The position numbers were made by a program, and so were the translations under genes. From the NCBI RefSeq assembly GCF_000429685.1, contig NZ_AUCI01000001.1, forward strand, positions 1 through 64,000: a stretch of 64,000 nt of DNA, written 5' to 3'. This document shows positions 25,391-33,680 of this stretch, piece after piece (the stretch's first letter is position 1; every line of letters starts with the position of its first letter). The notes under the pieces are model-generated. The model did not search any database. It saw only the letters and a program-made list of their open reading frames with translations, and was not told the DNA's origin. Origin of the DNA: Salibacterium aidingense DSM 18341 (GTDB lineage: Bacteria; Bacillota; Bacilli; Bacillales; Marinococcaceae).

Positions 25391-26053
25391 ATGAGTAATT
25401 CCCGCGAAAAAATCATTAACCGGGCGGTACAGGAAATCGAAGACGGTATGATCGTGAACCTTGGAATCGGCATGCCTACCATGATTGCTAATCATATCCC
25501 CGCAGGAACGGACGTCTTTTTGCATTCTGAAAACGGGCTGCTTGGCATCGGTCCTTATCCGGACGAATCCGAGCTGGATCCGGATCTCATTAATGCCGGG
25601 AAAGAAACAGTCACGGTGAAAAATGGCGGTTCCTTTTTTGACAATGCCGAATCATTTGCCATGATCCGGGGCGGTCATATTGATCTGGCCATTCTTGGCG
25701 GCATGGAAGTATCTGAAAACGGTGATCTCGCCAATTGGATGATCCCAGAAAAAATGGTAAAAGGCATGGGAGGAGCCATGGACATCGTCCAGGGTGCCCG
25801 CAAAGTGGTGATCATCATGAATCACGTGAATAAACACGGGGCCTCTAAAGTCCGGAAATCCTGCGACCTCCCCCTTACCGGTGAGCAGGTAGTCAGCCGC
25901 CTGATCACGGACATGGCAGTATTTGATTTCACCGAAAACGGCATGATTCTGAAAGAAGTGTTAAATGGTGCTGATATTGCATCTGTCCGCGAGAACACAG
26001 AAGCTTCCTTTACTGTGGATGAAGCCCTTATGCAGAAGGAGGATTCCAAATGA
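25391..26053 (+). CDS. scoB: 3-oxoacid CoA-transferase subunit B
   Basis: A 220-aa beta subunit with the active-site Glu in HSENGLLGIGPYP (near residue 50), preceded by NLGIGMPTMIANH and followed by GGHIDLAILGGMEVS. AGAAGGAGG precedes the ATG, 26 bp after scoA. Its stop overlaps the thiolase start (AAATGA), so subunit and thiolase are translated together. Together they convert acetoacetate to two acetyl-CoA. Confidence 0.9.
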   Translation: MSNSREKIINRAVQEIEDGMIVNLGIGMPTMIANHIPAGTDVFLHSENGLLGIGPYPDESELDPDLINAGKETVTVKNGGSFFDNAESFAMIRGGHIDLAILGGMEVSENGDLANWMIPEKMVKGMGGAMDIVQGARKVVIIMNHVNKHGASKVRKSCDLPLTGEQVVSRLITDMAVFDFTENGMILKEVLNGADIASVRENTEASFTVDEALMQKEDSK

Positions 26054-27237
26054 CAATGGAAAACGTAGTTCTGGCCGGGGCAGTCCGCACTCCCATTGGA
26101 GGTTTTCGTGGAGCTTTCAAAGACGTATCTGCCGTTGATTTAGGAGCTGCTGTCCTAAAGGACACCCTGAAGCGCTCCGGTGTAGAGGCGGAGCAGGTCG
26201 ACGAAATTATCATGGGAAATGTGCTTCAGGCCGGCCTTGGTCAGAATCCGGCCCGGATCGCAGCGATGCACGCTGGTTTTCCAGAATACACCCCGGCAAT
26301 GACCATCAATAAGGTCTGCGGCTCCGGTTTGAAAGCGGTACACCTTGCCGCGCAGGCCTTGCAGACCGGAGAAGCTGATATTGTCATCGCCGGCGGCATG
26401 GAAAACATGAGCCAGGCCCCCTATCTCAGCATGAACGCACGGGAAGGCCTCGGTATGGGAGATAAAAAACTAATAGACAGTATGATTCACGACGGGCTCA
26501 CCTGTGCCATGGAAAATTATCACATGGGCCTCACCGCCGAAAATGTGAACGATCAGTACGGTTTCAGCCGGGAAGAACAGGATGAATTTGCCGCTTCTAG
26601 TCAGCAAAAAGCGGCTGCCGCCCGCGATAACGGCTTCTTTCAGGAAGAAATAACCCCAATCGAAGTCCCCCAGCGTAAAGGAGATCCGATCGTGGTAGAG
26701 CAAGATGAGCACATCCGCGCCGGCACGACGGCAGAAAAACTGGGGCAGCTGCGCCCGGCTTTTCGCAAAGAGGGCAGTGTAACAGCAGGAAATGCCTCCG
26801 GAATTAACGATGGTGCAGCCGCCGTTGTGGTCATGAGTGAACGACGCGCCCGGGAAATGAATATCACCCCTCTCGCCCGACTACGCGGTAACGCCAGTGC
26901 AGCCGTGGAACCTCGCATTATGGGGACCGGTCCTATTCCGGCAACCAAACGGGTCCTCGCAAAAACCGGCTTGAGTATCCAAGACCTGGATTTGGTAGAA
27001 GCAAACGAAGCCTTTGCTGCCCAATCCCTTGCCGTGCAGCAGGATCTGGAAATCCCCAAAGACCGGCTGAACGTAAACGGCGGAGCCATCGCCCTCGGTC
27101 ACCCAATCGGCGCAAGCGGGACCCGCGTGCTCGTCACTCTGCTGTATGAAATGAATCGGCGGGGCAGCAGCACCGGGCTCGCCACTCTCTGCATCGGCGG
27201 CGGCCAGGGGGTTGCCACTATCGTCGAGCGTCCGTAA
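26050..27237 (+). CDS. acetyl-CoA acetyltransferase (thiolase)
   Basis: A 395-aa thiolase of normal length. The acylated Cys lies in INKVCGSGLKAV near residue 90, the catalytic His in GGAIALGHPIGASG near residue 350, and the second Cys in LCIGGGQG near residue 380. It cleaves acetoacetyl-CoA or makes it from acetyl-CoA. The position after scoAB argues for the degradative direction. A longer-chain 3-ketoacyl-CoA thiolase is possible but less likely here. Confidence 0.92.
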   Translation: MTMENVVLAGAVRTPIGGFRGAFKDVSAVDLGAAVLKDTLKRSGVEAEQVDEIIMGNVLQAGLGQNPARIAAMHAGFPEYTPAMTINKVCGSGLKAVHLAAQALQTGEADIVIAGGMENMSQAPYLSMNAREGLGMGDKKLIDSMIHDGLTCAMENYHMGLTAENVNDQYGFSREEQDEFAASSQQKAAAARDNGFFQEEITPIEVPQRKGDPIVVEQDEHIRAGTTAEKLGQLRPAFRKEGSVTAGNASGINDGAAAVVVMSERRAREMNITPLARLRGNASAAVEPRIMGTGPIPATKRVLAKTGLSIQDLDLVEANEAFAAQSLAVQQDLEIPKDRLNVNGGAIALGHPIGASGTRVLVTLLYEMNRRGSSTGLATLCIGGGQGVATIVERP

Positions 27238-27261
27238 AACCCAGACTCTATAGGACGCTGC

Positions 27262-27434
27262 GGACATATATTCCGTTAATCTCGGAGCTAATAGGTTTTT
27301 TAAAGTTCGGACATTTGTTCCTCTATTTGCAGCAATCGAGGCTATTTGGGCCCTGAAAACGGGGAATAACGTATTATATGTCCGAACCCCTTTCCGAAAA
27401 GGGAAAAATCCAGAAAATAACGTACTATATGTCC
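27262..27434. repeat. intergenic repeats AATAACGTAYTATATGTCC
   Basis: Two direct copies, GGAATAACGTATTATATGTCC at 27363-27383 and AAATAACGTACTATATGTCC at about 27415-27434, and a looser inverted copy GGACATATATTCCGTTAAT at 27262-27280, with a shorter GGACATTTGTTCC at 27309. This fills most of the gene-free stretch 27238-27550. It looks like a dispersed Bacillaceae intergenic element. No ORF with a ribosome site. Confidence 0.5.
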
Positions 27435-27450
27435 TATTATTCTCCCGGCA

Positions 27451-27486
27451 AGAAGGGGATGACCTCCATTTTGGTCATCCCCTTCT
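27451..27486. terminator. perfect 14-bp-arm hairpin between convergent units
   Basis: AGAAGGGGATGACC and its exact reverse complement flank TCCATTTT. It stands after the thiolase gene and after the minus-strand polyol operon, a fitting place for a two-way terminator, although neither side has a long T-run. Confidence 0.55.
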
Positions 27487-27550
27487 CTCATTTGCAAAAA
27501 CAAGCTAAAAACGCTTTTTAAAACATATGTTTTATCTGCTTCACGATATT

Positions 27551-27820
27551 TTATACTGTAAACCCGTATTCTTTCAGGATGACACTGCCCGGTGCGGAAG
27601 CACCGAATGTTTCGATTCCAAACACTTTTCCGTGATCTCCTGTATATCTTTCCCATCCTAATGGGCTTGCCATTTCTATAGCTGCCCGGTGTTTCACTTC
27701 CGGAGAAATAACAGCCTTTTTATATTCTTCCGATTGCTTCTCAAACAAATCCCAGGATGGCATACTATCCGAGCCGGAGGCTAATAGGAGCAAATTGGGG
27801 TCCTCTGACTCTTCAACCAA
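27551..27820 (-). pseudogene. transketolase C-terminal remnant
   Basis: About 90 residues align by eye with the extreme C-terminus of transketolase: [20 protein letters not shown], then [16 protein letters not shown] and [15 protein letters not shown]. The preceding [16 protein letters not shown] matches the end of the pyrimidine-domain junction, but some twenty residues normally between ASGSD and SMPSW are missing. All catalytic N-terminal parts are gone. The fragment continues out of frame from the aldolase remnant directly upstream, so a deletion has fused two genes. Not expected to function. Confidence 0.8.
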
Positions 27821-28071
27821 ATACCGCCGTGAAGCACAAGTGGCTTTTCGGTCTGATTATTGATCGCTTCCTTCACGATATGAACAGCGGTATGAAAACC
27901 TCCCATATAATTCATAGCTCCTTTGGAAAGGCCGCATATAACCGGAGATTTTTCATCGCGGGCTGCTTTCAGAATAGCCTGGACAAATTCAAGATTGTTG
28001 ATATTGAACTGACCTACGGCATACTTTTCTTTTTTCGCTTGTTTCAGCATCTCCGTCATAGAAACGAGCAT
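27781..28071 (-). pseudogene. class II fructose-bisphosphate aldolase remnant with large internal deletion
   Basis: The first 70 residues are a clear FbaA N-terminus (MLVSMTEMLKQAKKEKYAVG, then FNINNLEFVQAIL and GAMNYMGGFHTAV). After KEAINNQ the frame jumps to [10 protein letters not shown], which belongs near the normal residue 200; the zinc-binding HLDHG region is lost. It then runs out of frame into transketolase sequence and stops. It lies directly downstream of glpX on the same strand, so fba and tkt were probably the last genes of the polyol operon. Confidence 0.8.
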
Positions 28072-28089
28072 GATACTATTCCTCCTGTT

Positions 28090-29046
28090 TTACCTAACGT
28101 TTTCTGAAAGCTGCGACTTTATATGGACAGATTCAATGACATGATACTGCTGGGCCGCCGCTAGAAATGTCTGAGACTGCAGCATGTCACCGCTTTTAGA
28201 TTTTACTCCTTTTAACAATGGTCCATCGGTAATTCCTGTCGCTGCAAAAAAACATCGGTCCGTAGAAACGATATCATCGAGTGTTAAATATCTCTCCGGA
28301 TCTGCGATTCCCATAACCCGACAGCGGTTATATTGTTCTTTATTTGAAGGCTTGAGCCTTCCTTGAAAATCGCCGCCCAGACTTTTCATCGCAGCAGCCG
28401 CAATGACACCCTCTGGGGCACCTCCGGTTCCTACAAGCATGTCGACATCTTTGCCGTCCACGGCTGTGGAAACGATGCCGGTAATATCCACATCCGAAAA
28501 TAAGGTAACACTGGCTCCCATCTTTTGAATAGCTTTAATAAGAGAATAATGTCGTTTTCTGTCCTGGACCAGAACGTTTAGTTGGGATACTGGCTTCCCG
28601 AGTGCTTCTGAAACCGCTGTTACGTTTGATTCTATCGGGGCGCTGACATCAATTCTGCCTTTAGCTTTTGGACCGACCGCTATTTTTTCCATATACATAT
28701 CCGGAGCATGCAGCAGGCCTCCACGTTCGGCGGCGGCTAATACAGCAATGGCGTTCCCCTGCCCTTTTGAAACAAGCGTGGTTCCGTCAATGGGATCCAC
28801 TGCAATATCGACTTTAGGCTCATCAGATGCTCCAAGTTCTTCCCCGATATAAAGCATCGGAGCATTGTCCATTTCCCCTTCTCCGATAACCACTCTTGAA
28901 TGAGCATTCAGAGAATGAAGCGTTTCCCTCATCGCTTCCGTCGCTTTATGATCGGCAAGTATTTTGTCTCCTTTGCCGATATGGGGAAAAACAGAAATGG
29001 CTGCTTCCTGTGTAACGTTCAGAAATGACATCGCTAATGACTGCAT
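28090..29046 (-). CDS. glpX: class II fructose-1,6-bisphosphatase (GlpX family)
   Basis: A 318-aa lithium-sensitive-phosphatase-fold enzyme. Family motifs are GDKILADHKATEAM, VVIGEGEMDNAPMLYIGE (metal-binding Glu), VDIAVDPIDGTTLVSKGQGN (DPxDGT) and GTGGAPEGVIAAAA. The ATG follows GAGGGGG. GlpX enzymes hydrolyse FBP and often sedoheptulose 1,7-bisphosphate. Beside RpiB and the aldolase and transketolase remnants, a sedoheptulose bisphosphatase role in handling erythrose 4-phosphate is plausible. The gene appears intact. Confidence 0.9.
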   Translation of the reverse strand: MQSLAMSFLNVTQEAAISVFPHIGKGDKILADHKATEAMRETLHSLNAHSRVVIGEGEMDNAPMLYIGEELGASDEPKVDIAVDPIDGTTLVSKGQGNAIAVLAAAERGGLLHAPDMYMEKIAVGPKAKGRIDVSAPIESNVTAVSEALGKPVSQLNVLVQDRKRHYSLIKAIQKMGASVTLFSDVDITGIVSTAVDGKDVDMLVGTGGAPEGVIAAAAMKSLGGDFQGRLKPSNKEQYNRCRVMGIADPERYLTLDDIVSTDRCFFAATGITDGPLLKGVKSKSGDMLQSQTFLAAAQQYHVIESVHIKSQLSENVR

Positions 29047-29274
29047 CCCAATCCCCCTCTCTTTTTAATAAAGCGTAAGCTCCCTGAATAGAGGAAGTTT
29101 AGCAAAGAACACCACCTTCTGGTGCTGAACGGACCTGCAGGCCTTCGAGCGAGCGGCTGGAGGTTGAAGCTGGATCTCAAAAACGCCAAAGTAATCTTCC
29201 TAACTACTGAAAAATAATAACCGTCAGGCTGCCCCCAACGGTTAAGATAACCCATTCGAGATTTGTACCCACTA
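29047..29274. other. gap in the polyol operon with small hairpins
   Basis: A 228-bp spacer between rpiB and glpX with a CACCA..TGGTG palindrome near 29110 and a TAACCGT/ACGGTTA hairpin near 29216-29243. It is GC-richer than the surrounding operon. A 73-residue minus-strand frame crosses it but has no ribosome site and no recognisable protein. It may be a degraded gene or an inserted repeat. Confidence 0.35.
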
Positions 29275-29730
29275 TTACCTCTTAGCCCCGTATTCTTTTT
29301 CTCTATCTATGATTTTTTGAATCTTTCTTTCGGAATTACCACCGTCAAATGTGACATTTAAATAACTTTCAACTATTTTTTTTGCTACTTCCACTCCAAT
29401 AATCTTAGCGCCCATGGTTAATATTTGGGCGTTATTACTCAGTTGAGCTCTTTCCGCAGAATAAGTATCATGACAAAGAGCTGCCCGGATCCCCGGTACT
29501 TTACCAGCAGCAATTGCCACCCCGATTCCAGTCCCGCAAATTAATACACCACGTTCCGCCTTTCCATTTGAGATGTCCTGGGCTACCCCAAACGCTACAT
29601 CAGGGTAATCCACCGCGTCGCAGCTGTAGCAGCCATAATCCTCTACATCGTGGCCCAGGTTATGAATATATGCTTTTACTTCTTCTTTTAAATCGAATGC
29701 ATGATGATCACTACCTAGCGCTATTTTCAT
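29275..29730 (-). CDS. rpiB: RpiB-family sugar-phosphate isomerase
   Basis: A 151-aa isomerase starting MKIALGSDHHAFDLKEEVKA, with the thiol-base region GYSCDAVDYPDVA-like (YSCDAVDYPDVAFG), GVLICGTGIGVAIAAGKVPG, and ALCHDTYSAERAQLSNNAQI. Strong AAAGGAGG. RpiB interconverts ribose and ribulose 5-phosphate, but relatives in tetritol pathways (DerI/EryI type) convert D-erythrulose 4-phosphate to D-erythrose 4-phosphate. Beside a DhaK/DhaL-type kinase and a tetritol-like dehydrogenase the second activity is attractive here. Confidence 0.85.
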   Translation of the reverse strand: MKIALGSDHHAFDLKEEVKAYIHNLGHDVEDYGCYSCDAVDYPDVAFGVAQDISNGKAERGVLICGTGIGVAIAAGKVPGIRAALCHDTYSAERAQLSNNAQILTMGAKIIGVEVAKKIVESYLNVTFDGGNSERKIQKIIDREKEYGAKR

Positions 29731-29795
29731 TTAAGTTCGATCCTCCTTTATTATTTTTCATTTTATAACTTTTATTTTCATATGTCAATTTATAC

Positions 29796-29822
29796 TTTCG
29801 TTTATTTTTGTTATTCGTTTTA
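29796..29822 (-). promoter_or_regulatory. pair of TTCGTTTTA-type DeoR operator candidates upstream of rpiB
   Basis: TTTCGTTTA at 29796-29804 and TTCGTTTTA at 29814-29822 recur in the same form upstream of the dehydrogenase gene (40492-40500 and 40522-40530). The shape resembles DeoR/GlpR operators. This suggests a second DeoR-controlled promoter for rpiB-glpX inside the operon. Confidence 0.4.
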
Positions 29823-29860
29823 TTGTAATTCATTTCTAATTATTATATAGAATGATAATC

Positions 29861-31042
29861 TTATTCCCGCAACAATCGTAATCCTGTACAACGTTCTCGA
29901 AGAAGATAAGCTTTTTGCAAACTTTTCTTCACTAATTCTCCGTCAATCCCTAATTCCTTCGTTGAATTTGGCCCTCCGGCCATTTTTAACCACTCCGCTA
30001 GTTTTTCGGGAGTGGGGAGATCATTTATACGAGAATTTATTTCATTCCAATGATTTATTACTGTTTGCTGATATTTGGATTCTTTCGTTTTTAAACTTTT
30101 TATAAAGGAGGTGAATTGCTCTTTGTATATTTTGGTAATAAGTATCGTAGCTACCCCTACTTTGGCACCGTGAAGCAGCTGTTTTGCATTTTTGTCTAAC
30201 AGCTCCATTTCCCAAAAATGCGACAAATGATGTTCGGCTCCGGAAGCAGGTCGGGAGTAATCCAAAACGAGCATTACCAGACCCGAAGCAATTAAAGCAT
30301 CCATTAATATTTCAACCCCTTCAACATCATGACTGGATATTTTATCTACGTTATTCACACATTGCCGAAGAGCCTCGTTAGTAATTTCTGCTGCCTCCGG
30401 AACGTATGGTTCATTCGCAAAACAGGAGGAAATATACCAGTCTAACAGAGACGTATATTTTCCAAGCATATCTCCAAAACCACTTGCTGTCATCTCTGGA
30501 GGCGCTTTTTCGAGTACATCAAGATCTGCAATAACTGCTATAGGAGAAGCAGTTTGTATAGTTTTCTTGAATCGCTGTAAAAGAAGGGGAGAGCCTTTTG
30601 AAGTAAACCCATCAACAGAAGCAGCTGTAGGAAAAGAGATAAATGGTATTTTCATTTTACTTCCAATAAAGCGAACAATATCATGAATCGTACCGGTTCC
30701 CACAGCAATCAGTACATCAGTATTATCAGGCAGTGCCACCATACAATCCATAATGGTTTCTTCATTTGGAACAACCTGATGATGCTGATCGGTTAACAGG
30801 GAATACTCAAAAGTTTCAAACACTTTCGTTTTATTATTTTTTAAAAGATCGCATACCATATCTCCTGCTGCCATAAACGTATAATCATCATAAATAACGG
30901 CAGGTTTTTTGTAATTGTATTCATTTAATAAATCTAACAAAAAGGATATCGCGCCTTTTTCCATAACGATATCCGGAAGTTGAATATTATGATTACCTAT
31001 TTTACTTATAAATGTTTTCATTTGTTGAGATGTTGATAACAA
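29861..31042 (-). CDS. AraM-type glycerol-1-phosphate dehydrogenase family protein
   Basis: A 393-aa iron-alcohol-dehydrogenase-fold protein close to Bacillus AraM. Motifs are AVGTGTIHDIVRFI (nucleotide binding), FPTAASVDGFTS, and metal ligands in SGFGDMLGKY (Asp), GAEHHLSHFWE and LLHGAKVGVATI (His). The start is TTG at 31042 behind GGGGAGG at eight bases. AraM reduces DHAP to sn-glycerol 1-phosphate. In this polyol operon the enzyme may instead act on a tetrulose or tetritol phosphate. Its role is the least explained part of the operon. Confidence 0.82.
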   Translation of the reverse strand: MLSTSQQMKTFISKIGNHNIQLPDIVMEKGAISFLLDLLNEYNYKKPAVIYDDYTFMAAGDMVCDLLKNNKTKVFETFEYSLLTDQHHQVVPNEETIMDCMVALPDNTDVLIAVGTGTIHDIVRFIGSKMKIPFISFPTAASVDGFTSKGSPLLLQRFKKTIQTASPIAVIADLDVLEKAPPEMTASGFGDMLGKYTSLLDWYISSCFANEPYVPEAAEITNEALRQCVNNVDKISSHDVEGVEILMDALIASGLVMLVLDYSRPASGAEHHLSHFWEMELLDKNAKQLLHGAKVGVATILITKIYKEQFTSFIKSLKTKESKYQQTVINHWNEINSRINDLPTPEKLAEWLKMAGGPNSTKELGIDGELVKKSLQKAYLLRERCTGLRLLRE

Positions 31043-31068
31043 AAGATATTCCTCCCCTTGGGAAAAGT

Positions 31069-31852
31069 CTATAATTGAACAGCTGCAATAGAAGAAAAAA
31101 TGTAGTCCGGAGGTTTTACAGCTGAGTCAGCTTCCGCTTTGGTTGTATTTCCGGATAACACCAATGCTGTTTGATATCCAAATGCATACCCCATAACAAT
31201 ATCCGAAAACAAACTATCGCCGATAATCATACATTGCTCCGGGGGATGAACCATTTTTTTTCATGACAGCTTCCATCATAAAATGAGATGGCTTCCCGAT
31301 AACTATATCTGTCTGCCGATTGGCTGCTGTCTCAATTGCTCCAATCATTCCAGCAACATCAATGGATTCTTTTCCTTCCTTATCAGGTACAGATTTGTCT
31401 TTATTTGTGGCCAAAATATTCGCACCTGATTTGACCGCGCGAAAAGCTGCATTTAAGTCCTTGTAAGTCAAGGTCTCATGTAATGTAATAACAACCCAGT
31501 CTGCATCTTCAGGTTTGGCTGCCAGCTTAATTCCGTCTGCTTCCATCTCTTCTCTTAATCCCTTATCACCAAATAACCAAACTTCTTGAGTAGGGTAATA
31601 GGTTTTTAAAAAACAAGCGGAAACGTATGAAGAAAGAATCATCTGCTCGTAGTGAACATTCACTCCAGCTCGTTGTAAACGAGCCGCAGCTGTTTTCCTG
31701 GAGATGTTTCCCCTATTACTTAAAAAGACCATTTCCATGCCACGTTGATCCCAAAAATTGAGTATTTCCGCAGCTCCATCAATGACTTGTTCTCCATGAA
31801 AAACCGTACCATCTATATCAATTATTAATCCTTTAATTTCTTTTTCCCTCAT
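31069..31852 (-). pseudogene. NagD-like HAD phosphatase, frameshifted
   Basis: A HAD-superfamily phosphatase split by one extra base in a run of eight A (minus strand; T-run at 31254-31261 on plus). Frame one (ATG 31852 behind GGGAGGAAG) carries motif I IIDIDGTVFHG, motif II VFLSNRGN and the Lys in VIGKPSHFMMEA. The other frame carries motif IV MIIGDSLFSDIVMG. Removing one A joins them into a normal protein of about 260 aa with all motifs intact. It may be a recent mutation, a phase-variable tract, transcriptional slippage or a sequencing error. Likely substrate a polyol or glycerol phosphate. Confidence 0.8.
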
Positions 31853-31934
31853 CGCTTCCTCCCAGCTGTTGCAGCTATTTAGCAACACTATACTTTCCAT
31901 CAAACACCATCTATTGAGAAGAGCCTGTATAAAT

Positions 31935-31967
31935 AGGAGGGGGCGGGCCCTGCCCCCCGCTCCTCCT
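31935..31967 (-). other. GC-rich intercistronic hairpin
   Basis: AGGAGGGGGCGGG faces CCCCCCGCTCCTCCT around a short loop in an otherwise AT-rich operon, in the 136-bp gap between dhaL and the HAD gene. There is no T-run, so an RNA-stability or partial-termination element is more likely than a full terminator. Confidence 0.4.
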
Positions 31968-31988
31968 GTAAATAAGAACAATACAAAA

Positions 31989-32594
31989 TTAACTAAATTG
32001 TTCTACAAACAGCGAAAAAATTAAATAGGCAGAAGTTGCTCCAGGATCCTGATGACCAATAGAACGTTCTTTCAATCTACTGGAACGCCCCCTTTTGGAT
32101 TCAAGCTGTTTCGTCGACTCCATCCCCTGTTTCGCCGCGTCCAACGCTTTTATCAAGTCCCCTGAACGTTTCAGTTCCTCCTGAATTGGAAGAAAAGTGT
32201 CTACCATCGTTTTATCACCCACTTGAGCCTGCCCTCTTTCATGTACACCTGAAACGAATTGTATCCAGAAAACGACTGCGTCTTGATGAGATATTTCAGC
32301 TTTTCCTTTTACTGCCTTTGCTCCACTAATTAATCCAGAAGCATATAACGGGCCTACAGATGACCCTACCGCACTAAGAAAGGTTCGCCCAACTTTCATT
32401 GCAACCGTTCCACAATCATTTTCGTTTTGTAAATTAGTTTGCAGTTCTTCCTTCACAGCTTTCCATCCAATGGACATCGTAACACCGTGGTCCCCATCTC
32501 CCAGCTTTCGATCCAGTTCGGAAAGATAGTCTTTCTCCTTTTCCACCATATTGGAAATCCTCGAAAAATATTGTTTCCACTCGTATGCATTCAT
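31989..32594 (-). CDS. dhaL: dihydroxyacetone kinase-type subunit DhaL
   Basis: A 201-aa nucleotide-binding subunit. The metal-ADP site LDRKLGDGDHGVTMSIG lies near residue 30, followed by VGRTFLSAVGSSVGPLYASG and the GHQDPGATSAYLIF loop near the C-terminus. The ATG at 32594 follows GGAGG, 19 bp after dhaK. No DhaM phosphocarrier gene is in the window, so the pair may use ATP directly, as erythrulose kinases do, or an EI/HPr-linked DhaM elsewhere. Confidence 0.88.
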   Translation of the reverse strand: MNAYEWKQYFSRISNMVEKEKDYLSELDRKLGDGDHGVTMSIGWKAVKEELQTNLQNENDCGTVAMKVGRTFLSAVGSSVGPLYASGLISGAKAVKGKAEISHQDAVVFWIQFVSGVHERGQAQVGDKTMVDTFLPIQEELKRSGDLIKALDAAKQGMESTKQLESKRGRSSRLKERSIGHQDPGATSAYLIFSLFVEQFS

Positions 32595-32613
32595 TATATG
32601 TAACCTCCAGCTG

Positions 32614-33618
32614 CTAGTTTTGTTCAAACATGGGACAATGCGCTTGAGCGTCAATGAAAGGTTTCAAATCTTCTTCCATTTTCAATAGAGTAATGGAACA
32701 TCCTCCCATTTCCAGCGACGTACTATAATTTCCTACATAGGATTTATAAATGTGGATTTCGTTTTCACTCAGGATTTCTTCCACTCTTTTATACATAATA
32801 TATAGTTCCATCCGGGTGGTTGAACCAAGACCATTCACAAGGACCGATACCTCTTCTCCCTTATTTAACGGCATATCCTCTAAAATGTCGTTCATTAATC
32901 GATCTGTCACCTCGTTTGAAGATAGCAGCTTCTCTTTTTCAACTCCAGGTTCCCCGTGATGCCCCAGTCCTATCTCTATTTCATCTTCCATCAATTCAAA
33001 ACTCGGCTTGCCGGTTTGGGGAAGCGAGCATGGAGTCAGCCCAACTCCCATCGATCTGACATTCTGATTTGCTTTTTCCGTTAATTCATAAACCTGCTCT
33101 AAAGAATAACCCGTTTCAGCTGCTGCCCCAGCCACTTTTGTTACAAAAAATTCTCCAGCAATTCCTCTTCGCTTATCTGATTCCTCTTTAGGCGCCGAAG
33201 CCACATCGTCTTTTACGATCACCTGTTTCACCTGGATATCACTTTCCATTTCAGCTAAATCGGCTGCCATTCCAAAATTCAATAAATCACCTTGATAGTT
33301 CCCATATACCAGCAGCGATTCTTTTCTTGTGTCTACTGCTTTTACCGCTTCCAACACTGGATCCGGAGGCGGTGATGCAAAAATATTCCCGACAGCCGCA
33401 CCATCTGCCATCCCTGTACCTACGTAACCCATAAATGCAGGTTCGTGACCAGACCCTCCGCCTATAATGACACTTACTTTCTCTTGTTTATTAGCGTCTG
33501 CACGAATAATACTGCGTGAATTTGCTTCTATTCCTTTGACTAAAGAAGGATGTGCTTTTAAGAAACCATCTATCATTTCATCTACTACGTTTTCAGGCAC
33601 ATTTATTAACTTTTTCAT
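32614..33618 (-). CDS. dhaK: dihydroxyacetone kinase-type subunit DhaK
   Basis: A 334-aa substrate-binding subunit that holds ketose substrates covalently on a His. It has VSVIIGGGSGHEPAFMGYVG near residue 45, ASPPPDPVLEAVKAV, and the active-site His region IGLGHHGEPGVEKE near residue 215. The ATG at 33618 follows GGCGGTG. With DhaL it phosphorylates dihydroxyacetone or, in tetritol clusters, D- or L-erythrulose. The tetritol-like dehydrogenase and RpiB nearby favour erythrulose. Confidence 0.88.
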   Translation of the reverse strand: MKKLINVPENVVDEMIDGFLKAHPSLVKGIEANSRSIIRADANKQEKVSVIIGGGSGHEPAFMGYVGTGMADGAAVGNIFASPPPDPVLEAVKAVDTRKESLLVYGNYQGDLLNFGMAADLAEMESDIQVKQVIVKDDVASAPKEESDKRRGIAGEFFVTKVAGAAAETGYSLEQVYELTEKANQNVRSMGVGLTPCSLPQTGKPSFELMEDEIEIGLGHHGEPGVEKEKLLSSNEVTDRLMNDILEDMPLNKGEEVSVLVNGLGSTTRMELYIMYKRVEEILSENEIHIYKSYVGNYSTSLEMGGCSITLLKMEEDLKPFIDAQAHCPMFEQN

Positions 33619-33666
33619 TTTTTCACCGCCTATGTTAGGATTGCTTCCTTTCAAACCAGTTTATAA

Positions 33667-33680
33667 ATTAAACGCTTTCA
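33667..33680 (+). promoter_or_regulatory. weak cre-like site between ABC ATPase and dhaK
   Basis: ATTAAACGCTTTCA matches the CcpA consensus at 12 of 14 positions. It overlaps the stop of the ABC ATPase gene and lies 49 bp upstream of dhaK, so it may be chance or mark internal control. Confidence 0.3.
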
